Shown in pieces: positions 34,144-47,887 of a stretch of 64,000 nt of DNA. This DNA comes from Strongylocentrotus purpuratus (Eukaryota > Echinodermata > Echinoidea > Camarodonta > Strongylocentrotidae). The notes beneath the pieces are model-generated. The model ran no database searches. It was not told the DNA's origin and saw only the letters and a program-made list of their open reading frames with translations. The stretch spans positions 28,660,423 to 28,724,422 of the forward strand of contig NW_022145597.1 of assembly GCF_000002235.5 (NCBI RefSeq), given 5' to 3'. Position numbers and translations under genes: made by a program. The first letter of the stretch is position 1. The number at the start of each line of letters is the position of its first letter.

Positions 34144-37100
34144 TGGAGAGTGAGAGAGAGAGAGAAAGAGAGATAGAGAGAGAGATAGAGAAAGGAAGAG
34201 AAAAGAGGGGAAAAGAGAATAGAGAAGCAACGTGAAACGAACATGATTGGACCCTTTTTGATCCTTTTTACCCACTCAATGGCTTTCGGTCTTGATATCG
34301 AGATAAATAACGATGTTACAGAGCACAATTTAAACAGAAATTTACAAAAATTTCGATTGTATGTATGACAATGGATCTAGATATTTGAGTATATAATATT
34401 TCTGTATCTACAAAGTATAATGTTTGTCATTTTGGTAGGCTGCCCACGCAAACTTGCTAGACATGCCGGCTAAATTATCATTATCAGAGCTAAATTTTGC
34501 ATCATTTTTCGGGTATAAGGCAATAGCAAGAGATAAGAGTGTAGTGTAGGATATTTGTTAAAAGGATGATGTATTATAATCAACCTGATAAAATGATTGG
34601 TTAAGAGCGGACGTGTGACCCACTGTTAACGGGTCATTAGCATTTTCTAGCATTTTAAAGGATAGTCCAGTTAATTATTGTCTGGATGTAACGCTGTAAA
34701 TGATATGACAAAAACAATTATTATGAGATTAATAAAATGAAAACGATGTTTCTCACCATTTCTAACACGAGTTACACAAAACGCATTGGGGGTATTAGTA
34801 TAAAGTATCCACCCATGATCCTCGGTACTTTTGCAATAGTTCGAACACCTTCGACTATCAAATCGACCGTCGTTCTGTTAAAAATGTACTATGTGTAATG
34901 TGTGCATAATTCACTGAATTATATCATTTATATGACAACATTTCAACGTGTACGGTCATCGACTGGACAAGCATGTATATACTTTAATCAATAAAGATAA
35001 AAAATATGACCCATTCGTCTAACTGTTGTGTCATTTCTTATTGTCACTGCGCCGATAGAATGTGATAACGTTAGATCATATTATTGAAATAAAACTTTGT
35101 CACTCGAAATGTTGTGTTTTTGTTTTAAACACAAAACATCTCACACTATGGATTGATAATTGGTGCTAGCCACCAAAATCACTGTACGTGCTGCGAAATA
35201 TTACAATGCATAAAACACAAGAAAAGGTTTCCGTACAAAATTGTTGTTTAGAAAGCCTAAAATAAAGCCAGGATATCTTTTTCAAGAAGAGTGTCACAAA
35301 AGGGGACAATAAATACGGACTGTGTAGGAAGGTGATAGAAGAGGTAGGGTGGTAGTAGAAGAAGGGGGTTTAAGAAAATATAGGGTGGTAGAAGAGGGTG
35401 GTGATGGAAGAAGCAGGATGGTGATAGCAGAGGTAGGATGGTGATAGAGGTAAGATGGAAGCAGAGGTAGGCGGAGGTAGGACACAAGACAATACGTTAC
35501 CCACACAGATGAGCTGAATGTGTTTTTAAATCAGATCCACAAACATTTCATGTCGGTTAACTATTCAATTTCGCATCAGAAATCACCCAAAGACCAAATA
35601 GATATAGTGGAAGGTCTGGGGAGGGGAAGGAGCAGGAGTGAACCAGTGTGTGTCTGTCCTTATTTCAAATTAATATTTGTATAATTTTATTTATATATGT
35701 TTCCCTCGATTGAACATCACATATTTTTTGAGTAAATCATTACTTTGAACTATGAAATTATTTTGTTGTTGTTTTGCTTTTATTTTGTTTTGTTTTTCTG
35801 TTTCGCTCGTCGGTGATTGTCTAGAGCCCCCCCATCCGTGTTTACACAAATCTTGGATCCAACCCTGTACTGGATTGCTACACGTAGTGAGCAGATGACG
35901 TACGTGATTGCTGGGTTTAGTATCCATCATCATGCCACTCGTAAGCCGAATCAGGGTAGCTCTCCGTTTTAGTTTGGGCTTAGATTGTCATCATTTTCTA
36001 ATTAAGACACGTCACCATACATCCCATTGCTTGCAACGTTTGCAAAAAGGTAATTAACTATGTTCCCTGGTCTGTATGCTCTGTAAACCACTTTGGAAAC
36101 ACCGCCAAGGGAATAATACAGTGTTTTACTATACAAGTAGATATGTCAGCGCCCAGCGGACTCTTAAGAAGAAAAAAATGACGTCATTGTTTATGAATCT
36201 GCAACTGCGGCTGTTGGAGTGATGGTGATGACGGTGATGATGGTGATGATGATGATTGTTGTTGTGGTGGTGGTGGTGGTGCTGGTGGTGGTGACGATAA
36301 TTGTGACAATTGGAATGACGATGATAATGATGTTAACAATAATCACATTATTAGGATATTGACAATGATTTTCAGTCATAATTATGAGGATGGTGTAGAT
36401 GGTTCTGTTGCTGCTTATTGATGATGATGATGTCATAAATGCCATTAAATTTGATGCTATGAAGCAAATACCGTACAATATTTGACCGTATACGATAGCC
36501 ACAAGGGGATATGCTCTAATGTTGCATGATATAGTATAGCCCCTGATAATTAATGTTTTCCATTATATTCATCCATCTGCCATCATAAAAATACATATGT
36601 AATCTCTCCTTTTCTAACACGCGTCTCTCTTATTACCTTAATTGGAGCAAACTGATAAAGAGAACAAGATTCTTTGTCGCAGATTCGTGGAAATGCCTTA
36701 TCACCGTACCTATACGTGACAGATATAAGACCATGACATGATATATTGGTACATCATAATATGGGAACATAAAGCATGTCAGAAATGTGTGAGGTTCAGC
36801 GAAAGAAAAGACACCCACAGAGTACAGACGTCAGTTTAATATAATGATCAGCGATGCCTCATTTTCTACTCCTACCAGGGGCGTATAGATAACATGAGTT
36901 GGTGGGGGAGGGGGGGGGGGGTGCATACAACCTTTTAGATTTCAGCACAAGTCATGCAATGTCATGTTTTGAAGCTGAGTTGACAGATTAAATATGAAAA
37001 ATGTAAGGAGCGGGGTAATCGATTATGACGTAATCATTAACCGGGCGGATGAAGAGAAGAGGCACTGGATTTGCGCGCCTTCGTCTCAGCCACCTCCGGC

Positions 37101-37704
37101 AAACTGCAATTTTATGAGTAATGAAACACCTCTAATGGCTCTATGGGAATAACGCTTTTATTCTTGTCATCAGATAATTTTAGTAAAAAAAGAAACCTAA
37201 GCTATTTTGTAAGAGGTATATATTTTTCCCCCTCCCCCGCCGCAAGAGATTTCGGGATCTGCCACTGTATTAGCCTACTGTAAAATTTATCTAGAAATGC
37301 TACACGCCCCGGCGGGAACTATCCGGTTCCCTTGCTCTCTGTCTCTGTCTCTGTCTCTGTCTCTGTCTCTCTGTTCTATCTCTCAGTCGAAACATTTTGA
37401 TTCGTCAGAAAAATATCACCTTTGTGACCCCCTCCCCCCCCCGCCCCCCCCCCCCCCGCCCCCCACCCCACCCCACCTCACCCCCCCCCCCCATGATAAA
37501 ATTTTGTACCCGCTGTCGTTGATACCCGCCCCGATGATTCTTATTTATCAAGTCTGTTGATAATCACCTGTCTGCTGCCATCTATCATTAATGTTCGTTG
37601 CACTCTGATGATAAGCGACATGGTGCCTAGATGATGATATATGGCTTCTGCCCGGTGCACACGAGGCGTCATTTAGATTGCGTTATTACCTACGCTTCTT
37701 AATT

Positions 37705-37918
37705 GCTAAGAAAGCATAAAATTAGTTTGCTTAAAATTAACCGACCAGGAGACTGATGGCTTTAATTAACTCCCTTTGGGACCTGGTAATGAAGAATAAT
37801 GTCCTATAAGTATTACAAAGGGCTCGAGTGCATTAATTCAGTATCGAACCAGGGATCTCCTTTACGAGACCATTACAGATTATTGCTTTATCACTGAGCC
37901 ATTACACCTCCTCTTTGA
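37705..37918 (-). mobile_element. tRNA-derived SINE, copy 2 (tRNA-Thr-like head)
   Basis: Same family and orientation as 32031-32219: a CTCAGTGATAAAGC A box region, GGTCTCGTAAAGGAGATCC, a better preserved B box (CTGGTTCGATACTG), a shared middle (TTAATGCACTCGAGCCC) and the GCTTTCTTAGC end. The copies have diverged considerably, so the insertion is old. Confidence 0.7.
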
Positions 37919-37999
37919 AATCGCGCTAATTAGGCTTGCATACATCAGGGAGATGTGAGTTTCTTTCTACATACATTGTAAAGTCAACTTTAACCATAC

Positions 38000-38219
38000 T
38001 GCGCCAGTCGCTGACACAGTGCCACGTCAGTGAAGTACATTTTATTGAAGAAGGCCTGCGTCAGCGACTGGCGTGGCAATTTGTGTAGTGATTTCTATTT
38101 TCCCAGTAGTTTTACATACTTTTTCAAAAATTCATAACTTTCTTATTAGTTATCCGATTTTGGTCATACTTTTTTGATTGGTTTGTCTGAGTTATTTTTG
38201 GAGTGGACTTGGACTTTAA
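38000..38219. mobile_element. Inverted repeat and family B-like arm
   Basis: CGCCAGTCGCTGAC (about 38002-38015) pairs with GTCAGCGACTGGCG (about 38061-38074). Downstream, ATTCATAACTTTCTTATT...GGAGTGGACTT...TTTAA resembles the right arm of the family B element at 27128-27669. The other arm was not found. Confidence 0.45.
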
Positions 38220-38967
38220 CGCAATCGAATCGACGCACCATGTGCAATGGGCAATTGAGAATTTCGAGTATCAAGAATTGAAATGCATTTAAGTGAACAT
38301 TTGGATTGAAATATTTCTTAATGAATAATAATGATGAAAAATAATATGCTCAGACTGTAGTAGAACTTGAGTACACCAACCGACAGAATATACACATTCT
38401 CGTCATAGGTCTATCAGTGTAGCATACGTATGCAACTGAATTGAAACCTCATGACCAAAAGGACATTATATTACTTACATGTACATGTATAATATGGATG
38501 ATGCTGAAATTACCTTTTTTTTAAAGGAAGTTATTCGTCTAAGCACACAGGAAATCGACGGGAAATAATGAAAACTTTGTTCGAACGAAGACATTTTATG
38601 CAACTCTACAGGATATTCTTTTCCATCCTTCTGTAAACATGACACGGTGTATCTAGCAACTCTCTTAAAGAACACTATTTCAAGGATCACTCTTGTGTAT
38701 AAAGCTTTGGCAGAATGATAGATCATGACCACACACATGCAAAGTAAATAGACCAACAATATTTGTCCTCAAACAATGTATGGCTGCCCTGAATTACAAG
38801 AACCATGCTAGGTAAGACGTGAATGACTGTAAATAATCATTGACAAAGAGAAGGGGTGTAAGCATGTCCGTGTGTGGGTGTTTAATGAGGGGAGGGGTAG
38901 GGTGATCGGCGGATTTGAAAATCTAGGAATTTATTTTTTAATTAGTGTTTATAATATCTACATGTAT

Positions 38968-39116
38968 ATAGATACTCACACAAACATTATGCATTTATAT
39001 ATACATATATATCTATATAGCCTATGCATAATATGTATATAATTGTATAGCATATCAAACACACAGGTACATGAATATAATATATATATATATATAATGT
39101 TTGTGTGAGTATCTAT
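38968..39116. repeat. AT-rich fold-back element with 23-bp perfect arms
   Basis: ATAGATACTCACACAAACAT at 38968 continuing to 38990 is matched exactly in inverted orientation at 39094-39116. The 103-bp interior is TATA-rich and partly self-complementary. A further TATATA tract follows. Likely a small MITE. Confidence 0.7.
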
Positions 39117-39639
39117 AGTTATAGTTATATATATATATTATATATATATAACTATGCTCTGTATGATTTTGATAAAGGTCATACAACCTTACCTGGCACG
39201 CCTTTTGACTGGCTTGTTGTAAAATATTAATACCTTATTTTTTAGAAAGGCAAATACGCTCTAATTGAATGTATTTCCCTTATATTCTATGCGGTATCAT
39301 CATGTTATACCTGGGCTGCCATATGCCTACCCAGAACACTTTCAGAAGCTAATGATACGAACGCCTCCGTGAGAAAATATTTTTGAGATACAGATGGGGA
39401 TGTTTTGATAGCGTCTCTGCGGAGGAAAGTATGTTGATCCAGAATATATATATCCATCTAGCCATGATGACTGATTGGCAGACAGATTGGATTAATACAC
39501 TCAGCCAACCTCCGAACGCCCCTGTGTGTGGAATACACGGCACCTAGGCTGTGTGGAGCACAGAGTAACGATATGATAGACAAAATGTAAGTGGAGTTCA
39601 GACGAAGGTCGGGGTGATGAATGATAAAAGGGAATATCA

Positions 39640-40140
39640 ATTCAATTCAATTCATTTTTTTGTATTCATCCAAATTCACAAGAATACATGGACATTTTTG
39701 GGGGTCACACATTGTACAAATACATAATATATATCTGAGAAACTACGGTTGTGTTTATAATCATAGAAGAACCATCAAAATAAAAGATAGACAAGATAGA
39801 AATATTCTGATATTCTAGTATTACACACTGAAAAAAAGATATACAAATTCAAATTCAAATTCAAACTTTATTGATTTCAATCCAAATAGATAGGATCAAT
39901 CTCAATTTTTTATACATTGGATAACAAATTTCAAAATTATAGTGTAACATAGATAATTGAGTAAAGACAACAATAACCAAGAATGACACAAAATAATTAA
40001 GATACTACTGCATTTCTCATCTGAAATATAACACACGGATGAAAATAAATAAATATTACTCGTAATACTTTTTACAGTGAGCCTGGTAAGACAATAAATA
40101 ATGCTTTTTACAATACTAAATTACATCGAGATTAATAATA
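39640..40140 (-). mobile_element. Two LINE/SINE 3' ends (inverted), TTGAATTTGAAT-type tails
   Basis: Near 39640-39660 and 39842-39872 the sequence reads AATTCAATTCA and ACAAATTCAAATTCAAATTC followed by TTTATT on this strand. On the - strand these are AATAAA signals followed by tandem TTTGAAT tails. The bodies upstream (to about 40140) are AT-rich with no reverse transcriptase frame. Class assignment is by tail form only. Confidence 0.4.
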
Positions 40141-42204
40141 ATGGTAAAAAAACAATCAACGATCTACTAATTTCGTATATGGTCGTCTTTCTATACAAAG
40201 ACGGAAGAGTTGAGGGGGCGGGGGGGGGGGGGGGGGTACTGTATAACATTTTGGGTCATGCATGAAGTGAAATTTTGAAATTTAGAAATTATTACTTTTT
40301 ACCCAGCTTTATAAGGCACATTATTTTCACCCAAACTGTATTGCCGTTCTTAACGAATCCGTATCTGAAAATAAGTAATTGTATGCTTTCCAATCCCCTG
40401 CAATTCTAGAAAATAGTGTGAATAAAGTTTTTTTCTTCCTAAAAACGAACTTTTCAAGTCGGATACTTTCTTTAAAAAGGTGAAATCCCCCCCCTTTTTT
40501 TTCTCCAAGGAGAGAGGGGATGTAACGAGGGATACGGTGACCTGAAATTTAAACTAAAAATAATTTGGAATGGTGTGAAAAGCCAATATAAATCAAAATT
40601 GTTTAACATCATAATGGTGAATCGCAAATCATTATGCAATCTTCTCATTGTACATGTATCTGTAGCACATTAAAGGTTAACAATAATTATGCAACAGTTG
40701 ACAAATTATGCTACCAACTTGGCCTAAGTCCGTCTGTACATGAATTAGCTGCATCCGATATGTTCAAGTCCTTTATCATATAACAAGGACATCGAGTCAT
40801 CTATCAGTAGACAGATATGTTGCTATCTTCCTGAGATAGCAGTAGCCATGTTAATTATTCCAATACCAATTCATCAAAAGCCCCATGTTGGATTTCTCCT
40901 TATTTTCTTAGCTATATACTCACAAATTAGAGTACAAGGCCTATTATTGTAAAAACATGCCTGAATATTGGAAATAGGCTTTCCCTTTGAATTTCAAAGA
41001 CGCCATGCAAAGTGCTCTCTAGATAATGCATGCAGTCCCTGGATTGATCAGGATGGGAGAAGATAATGTACAGGCACATCAGAGTAGATACTTGTATGAA
41101 TTAGTCTCTAAAAAGAGACCCTTGAAATAATGATACCAATATACCGGGGTTGACTCATATTAGTGTATAAACTGATCCCTGAGGACCCTGTAAGCATATC
41201 AATTCCCCGGCTTTAGTCCAGCTACCACGATAAGGTGCTCAATCGTTCAAGGAGCCCCCCCCCCCTCATTCAATTCACCTGGGTGAGGAGTGGCAAACGT
41301 AGATTATTGTCTTGCCGAAGAACGTCCTGCACGTTGCATTACTATGGGACCTCGATTGCATAGCAACATTACTAACATGGTTTGCTGAAAATGAGATTTG
41401 TTTCCCCCCACAAAATACATAGGACCTACACACTGTTTTTAAAAAACAAGGTCAAAATACTTTCGAAAAATCAACGTCAGTCAATGTCAATGGCCTCATC
41501 CTTCACCTAATGTCCGAATATTATTATGAAGTATTACGGAATCCGACCCTGGTTGGATATACAATAGGGTATACAACTTGCCCGAGTTAAGTTCTTGAAG
41601 GTCTTTGTGATCGTGTGTAAATGTCATGTGATATAATTAGAACGGACAAACATACATTTTGTTTTGAAAGACATACCACGGGCATATATACACATAGACA
41701 GCTCATGTAGGTGAGTGTGTAGCTGTGTGCGTGTACGCGCGTGTGGGTGTGTGCGTAGGGGGGAGGGGGTGGTCAGCAAAAGAGCTAACAATAATAGTGA
41801 CACAAAGGAAGGGATCTAACTTGTTCATCACCATGCACTCTCATTCGTCTTCATCGATACAGCTTATTCCTCCCCCTCCATCTTAACTTACTAGTGATTT
41901 AGGGTCTGTGTGTGTGTGTGTGTGGGGGGGGGGGGGTGCCACATCCTAGAGCAACGCAACTGTTAGTGTAACTAACAGTGTCCAGTAATATATGCATGTA
42001 CTACGTTATGCCAGACATAGCATTACATAGAGGGACATGTAAATTCTGCATGAAGTCTTGGCATGCATGCTGTTAACTTCGTTAGCCTTGATAAAACAAT
42101 TGCATGCACAGTGATTGATTGAGGAATGTTATTAATTCAAACAAAACAATTGTATGCTGGTACCAACATTAACTACAACTTCTAGATTGACATCGACACA
42201 TCAA

Positions 42205-42466
42205 GACATATAGAGATGTTGTGGTCCAGTGGATAAGTCTCCGGACTGCGCACCACACGGTACGGGGTTCGAGTCCCTGTCGCAGCACTAATGTCCTTGG
42301 GCATGACATTAATCTACAATTTATTGCCACACTCCACACTGGGAGATTAAAGACCTGAACCACACATGGGATACAATCCAAAGACTGGCCCAGGATCGCA
42401 AGGAGTGGAAGACTTTTGTTGCTGCCCTATGTGCCAGGAGGCATAATGGGCAGTAAGTAAGTAAGC
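42205..42466 (+). mobile_element. tRNA-derived SINE with LINE-derived 3' tail
   Basis: The head has an A box-like TGGTCCAGTGGATAAG and a perfect B box GGTTCGAGTCC (42266-42276). The 3' part reads in frame on the + strand as QRLAQDRKEW then KTFVAALCARRHNGQ and a stop, which looks like the C-terminus of a LINE reverse transcriptase. The element ends in a GTAAGTAAGTAAG tandem tail. SINEs that borrow a partner LINE's 3' end have this structure. It is not a tRNA gene because the acceptor stem does not close. Confidence 0.8.
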
Positions 42467-42528
42467 CACACTCCACCCAGGTAAGGTGACTGGGTATCTG
42501 GCAGGAATTGGTTCCTTCCTTGAAATGC

Positions 42529-43039
42529 TTAAAGGTAATACAAAGTTTTGGGAAATTCGGGAAATTGGGTGGATACTTATTTTTTACAATTTTGATATAT
42601 TTGGATGCCCCTGTGGATGTATTATAAGCACTAGAAATTTTTTCCCCTAAAACACTTCTGCTTTCGAGAAAAATTGACTACAAAAATTTACCGGTGCTCC
42701 CGGTAAATTTTTGATAAATTCCAAATAGCGCCTACGGCCGTACAATGGTAGCTATAACCATGAAAATCTCAGAATATGTAGTTGTGATATATAATTTCCA
42801 AACGGGAATAGCTAATTGGTCGATTTTAGTCAAGAAGCATTGTTTTATAGCTTAATTAATATTTTGACCTTGAGAGGAAGCTATACAACTTAAAGCGTGT
42901 ATTATTTACAATTTCATAACTTTAGACTCGATTTCAACCGCGACAACGATCACTGAATATTGTAGGATCGCATATGCTCCCAATATGTTCATTTGAACCA
43001 AATTCATGACCCCATACCAAAACTTTGTATTACCTTTCA
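42529..43039. mobile_element. TTAA element family E copy 2
   Basis: It matches the element at 2291-2792 end to end (AGGTAATACAAAGTTTTGG and its inverse at the ends; GGATGCCCCTGTGGATGTATT inside). It is flanked by TTAA at left and TTCA at right, the latter probably one base changed. It lies about 60 bp after the SINE at 42205-42466. Confidence 0.85.
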
Positions 43040-43729
43040 GCCAGGGTAATCATAATGTACCAGACGTGAGCGCTTTCCAAGACTCTAGTTGTATTCCACG
43101 GCGTGTAGTCATGTCGATTAATACTATTCTGGATAAGATATAAAAAGAATAACTATAAGAATGGCTGAATATAAAACTTACTCTTTAGTGACAGATTTAG
43201 CATTGACTGGATTTATGCGAATCCCCCCCCCCAATATTCTCTCTATTTTTCTTTACCCCCCCCCCCCCTTCTTCTCCACCAGGGGCGTCACTAGAGGGCG
43301 GGGTTGTTGATAAGTGCAACTGATTGTCGATTTTTTTTTTTAATTTTAAAATATTTTTGTTATAGCCTTTGGGTTTTCTTAGCCCCTTCGACTTTAGTGA
43401 TGTGCAATTTTGTTTACTACCATTTTTTTCTTAATGAGAGCTTGGACTGACCCCCCCTCCCTCCCTTCTCCCCCTCCCCCGTTCATGTTTTAGCGAAGAA
43501 ACTTCTGCTTACGCCACCTTGCTCTCTCCCTCACACATCCAAACCACACTCGCGTTTGTCTCACTCTGCTATGTAATGTCTGAGTGGTAGACTACTCATA
43601 ACAGTGTATGGCTCATCTATTACATGAGGAGTGAAATAAATCGCGAGCTCCGTCAAGTCACGAATTGCGTATTTTGTCTCGCCAATCGAGTTAGCTTCAG
43701 TTTCCCATGCCATACGCACCGCCAGAGCG

Positions 43730-43983
43730 CAGGCAAGGTAGATCATCGCGCCGTACTAAACTGACCTGGTGAAGCGGGCCAGGGACGAACGCGATCGCCT
43801 GCCAGCAACGCACATCTCATTCCTCACTCAAAATTGAATTAAATTAAATTTTGGAGGGTATGGGTTGATAAACCGTGCGTAGATGGTTGTTGACAGTGTA
43901 GCAATATACCATGTAGGCGGAAATGATGGTAAAGCTATGTGAGGAAAGCTTATGATGGATATACACGCATTCCTGATGAAAAG
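43730..43983 (+). other. Possible non-coding first exon of the cholinesterase gene
   Basis: A strong 5' splice site (AAG-GTAAGT) begins at 43984, and the sequence upstream is less AT-rich than its surroundings. The cholinesterase coding exon is preceded by a good 3' splice site at 47887, so an upstream leader exon is required somewhere. Linking the two is an inference with no other support. Confidence 0.25.
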
Positions 43984-45484
43984 GTAAGTTATCTTGCGTT
44001 GTTTTTGTGGGCTAGTGTGTGTCTGAAGATGTGCGATGTCGCCTCAGCATTACAGATACAGTGCGATGTGAAGACGTATATCTTGACAAGATGTTTGAGT
44101 AGGGACCGAGTTTGGTATACGGTATGTATGCGGTATCATAATCTTCTGTGTGTATGAGAAGCAGTTACTGGAAGTAGACAGATCTCCCTGCTGGTAGTTT
44201 GCCTATATCATGTATCTGTAATACCAGTTGGCTTCCGTCTCTATACTGACTTTATCATGAAACCAGGGAAAAGGCTGTTCACCTTTGCCCATTGTTATCA
44301 TTCCTACAAAATATTGTGCTAACAGTGTTAAGAGCATGCGTTTGGTATTTTCGTGACGATTTTATTTACCCTGTAATGTGACATAAAATCCCGGCACGGA
44401 GATTTAGTTGAATTTTATAACAATCATCAATCAACGTAATCATTATTTCTGTTTTAATCATTACCATTCATATAACTATTGTTATTAATATTTTCAACAT
44501 TATTGTTATTATCATTTCATCATTCTTATTATCATTGTTATTTTGAATATTTTAGTGTTATTATTATATCTATTTTTTCTTATCATTATTATTGTAATTA
44601 TTATTACTATTATGACTATTACTATTATCCTTATGAATATTGTTATTATAATTTTATCTATTTCATTAATTCATATTCTTATGATAGTTGGAAAAGAAGA
44701 GAGTCCTCAATTCCATAGTCAATCAACATATATTAAAAAAACTTCATTAAATCAAAATATAATTATGTTAATTCAATCGATTTGCATATGAACAAAATCT
44801 TAATTAAAAGTATGTAGGTCTATGAACTTGATTTGATTAAAACATCTTCATACCATACAATAGAAAATAAATACAGCACAAAACATGTGAACAGAAATGT
44901 TTTTGACCTTTAGAAACATATAGTTGGCAGTATTTTATCGCGGTATTTTTCAATGAATATAAATTATTAGCTTTATATTCTCTTCACGTCAGTGTATTTC
45001 CTCCATTACACGCTCAGTCTGTATTTGGGTTATGTGTGATAAGCGTAGAGTCTTATTGAATTAATTTTATTCTCAATTGTGTGGTCATCGATTTTCTGAC
45101 CTCATTTCCATGCTCCAAAGGGCATTTTACACCGTAACAAAGCCCAGTTTTTATCACACTACCAAGTGTGTATTTATCATTTTCAGAACTGAAGCTATAA
45201 CGGGATTGAGGGCAAGCCACTAATATATGCCACTCACTCACACACACTCTCTTACCCGCACAAATACATAAAGTATTATATATATATTCATATGTATATG
45301 TTATTGATTTGTAAATTGTCTTTAAAGTGGAAATAATTGAATTGTATTGAGTAAAATATACCCTGCAATCATATTTTCTTTTGCTAGTGTAAATTATTGT
45401 TTGCTGTTGATCAGTTATTCCTAATCTGGAGTACTGATGTAGTCTCTCTCTCTTCATAATGGTTAGTTCATCTAGTTAGTTCTC

Positions 45485-46030
45485 TTAAAGTGACTTGGTA
45501 ACATTGTTGAACGTTGATGAAAACATTGCCTAATTTTTGTATAAAATGTTACTTACTATATTCCTTCTACTGTACTAATCCTCTGACATGCAAAAAATCC
45601 TGAAAAAAATTCTCAAACCACGAAGACATCTATGGTTTTCTTTGAAGGAGACGATGTATGACACCCTCTAACCATAGTCTATGCTCTAACAGTGATTAAC
45701 AGTAAATTCTCCAAATCATTTTTGAATTTTCTCAACCGTTTTTCCATGAAAAAAGACATAAAACAGGCTATAAAAAATCTGTCAACAGTATGTCTGGAAT
45801 GGAATGTAGAGCCATTTTATTGCTTTGTGAAGATTTCCATTCACCTAAAATGTAATTAAATTGTAATAATATAATTGGGAGAATTAAGGAATCGATCAGA
45901 TCAGTTTTTCCCAATTTGTACCATGTTTTCACTCAAATTTTCAGATTATCTTTAATTGTACCTCTAGCATTGAAGTCACTACCTTAGCACCACTATCGCT
46001 CATCTGAACAATGTTACCAAGTCCCTTTAT
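45485..46030. mobile_element. TTAA element family D copy 1
   Basis: The element (45489-46026) begins AGTGACTTGGTAACATTGTT and ends with its reverse complement, ...AATGTTACCAAGTCCCT. It is flanked by TTAA (left) and TTAT (right). The whole ~538 bp aligns with 51551-52076. It has no transposase and an AT-rich interior. Confidence 0.85.
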
Positions 46031-46569
46031 TAAAAGAAAATTATACTTTGTTTTCGAATTTCAGAGACAGAGATAAACATGTGTAAATAGGAAAATCTGA
46101 TAATGGCATTAGTAACTGTGCCAGATATTTTTGCTGCATATAATTCTGCTCAGTCAACGACTAGTTTATATTTTTCATTGTACTGTTTTGCGACCCTTCC
46201 CTGTACCTTTCTGTAAATAAATAGAGGAAAAATTTCAATAGAGACTTGAAAATTAAAAATTGCCCTTACAAGACTCTAACTTAAATGTGCTGCTCAGTTC
46301 CCTTATTATTGTACTATAACTGCATAATATCATTGTGCCAAAAATGCCATACTCTGTTCTGATCTATAAATTCACGACCGGTTGTTTACCTTGTAAACAG
46401 ACCATGTTTACTGTAAAGCACTCTGAATTGCTTGTTATCAGGATATTCACGCCTTTCTGCGAGCAGTATAAGTGCCCCCTCAAGATTGTCCTCATAAAAA
46501 TCACGCCTTTATAACCGTTTAAGTTAAAGGTAGACTACTGGTCACTCGAGATTATTGTAAAAGAAGCTT

Positions 46570-46765
46570 TTAAAGCCCCATTGTACTACTTGTAGCTACT
46601 TGCTCCCTCTATATAGAAAACAATGCCTGAGCGGTGACCATTGGTCCCCTACGATCCTCTTTTTCTTATGTTAATTGAGTGCTGAGTTGATGAGATAGCC
46701 ACCTGTCAGTGACCACGCTGTGTGGTCTAATCCCTCCTGGCCAAACTAATACAGACGGCCTTTAA
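46570..46765 (+). mobile_element. TTAA element family A, intergenic copy
   Basis: The element (46574-46761) is the same length and sequence type as 26651-26838, starting AGCCCCATTGTACTACTTG and flanked by TTAA on both sides. About 190 bp, noncoding. Confidence 0.85.
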
Positions 46766-47549
46766 GAAAGGTTTGCAAAGGTTGAATTAGGCAAAGTTAT
46801 GTCCTGAAGTATGCTAAAATTATGTTTATTTGCTTTTTTTCTTCTTGAATTACTTGGTAGATATGCCTACAATAATTTTTATACCATATTTCTCACAATA
46901 ATATTGCGCCGCAGGAGGGTCATTTTGACATGGTGCAATAATGTTCACTACTATAAGTGTGTTTAAAAGGGTTAGAATATAGAATCGTCCAAATGGTATT
47001 TTTTTTTACCTCATTCTTAACATTGCTGCTATGATGATTGGACTTAAAGGGACACTATTACTGGGTGTGTGTGTGTGTGTGGGGGGGGGGATACTCCACG
47101 TGCCCCCTACTCTGCAGCAAAAGAGGCCGAAATATCACCTTTTGGGGGAGGAGTGGGGGTGTATTGGATATTTCGGACTTACCCCTTCCCCCTTCACCTG
47201 CCAAAGAATCCTGGATTCACCGCTGTCATGAACCACCCTTTTCCTTGTTCTCTTTCGTTTCTTTAGGCGGTAACTAATCAAATAAAATGTACCATCCTTG
47301 TTTAACATTTGTGTTATATTGCCTACACTAAATCAATAGAGATGCCCAATCAACTGTTAACATCTTTCTGTTCACAGGAGTTTATATAAAAAAGGAATTC
47401 CGTATTGCGACACTTTTGTCACCTGATCAATAATTCCATGGATTATTATCCGGTTCACACATTCTTATCAATCAAATGACACGGCTATGACGACTAATTC
47501 ATTCATGGTAGGTATGGGTGAAAAGCTATTATGTTGGTGCATCATTATA

Positions 47550-47670
47550 CCCAAGGTACACCAACAGACCGAAAACAGACCGACCATAGCAATTACTTTC
47601 CCGAATGGCGGGAAATCATTAGATGCGGAGTCGGTATGGAGTCGGTTTGTCGTTGTGGCTGAGGTAGTAC
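47550..47670. mobile_element. Family C-like MITE remnant
   Basis: GACCGAAAACAGACCGACC on the left and GAGTCGGTATGGAGTCGGTT with GTGGCTGAGGTA on the right resemble the ends and interior of 33088-33235. The terminal repeats are imperfect. Confidence 0.5.
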
Positions 47671-47887
47671 TGTTTAATACATGTACATTCTATTGATTTG
47701 TTGAAAAACAATTGAAATAATGAAACACTATAGAGTGAACTCTCCAGAAAACTGCAAGAAAGAAATACATAATCTTTTCATTTGAGAAAATACCAATATA
47801 GCATAATTTAATTTTAAGTTTATAGTTATGTATTTCACAATTCTTTCAATTTAAGAGACATGCATTTTTGTTTGTTTTCTCTTCTAG

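Larger units (their letters stand above)
33688..47887. other. Intergenic region between oxidase and cholinesterase
   Basis: No coding exon recognised over about 14 kb. Apart from the repeats listed separately it has AG and GATG/GGT microsatellites (34105-34210, 36215-36430), a TCTCTG array (37325-37375), a C/G-rich block (37430-37491), a TG array (41907-41926) and G homopolymers at 36901-36920, 40216-40236, 41926-41937 and 47080-47090. A GAAAAG-GTAAGT donor at 43983/43984 could end a non-coding first exon of the cholinesterase gene. Confidence 0.5.

Noticed and set aside
42205-42280. tRNA gene
   Set aside because: A and B boxes are present but the acceptor stem does not pair and the sequence continues as a SINE body with a tandem tail.
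45053-45457. 134-codon open frame on the - strand
   Set aside because: No domain, signal or codon pattern recognised; AT-rich intergenic DNA with no supporting exon structure.
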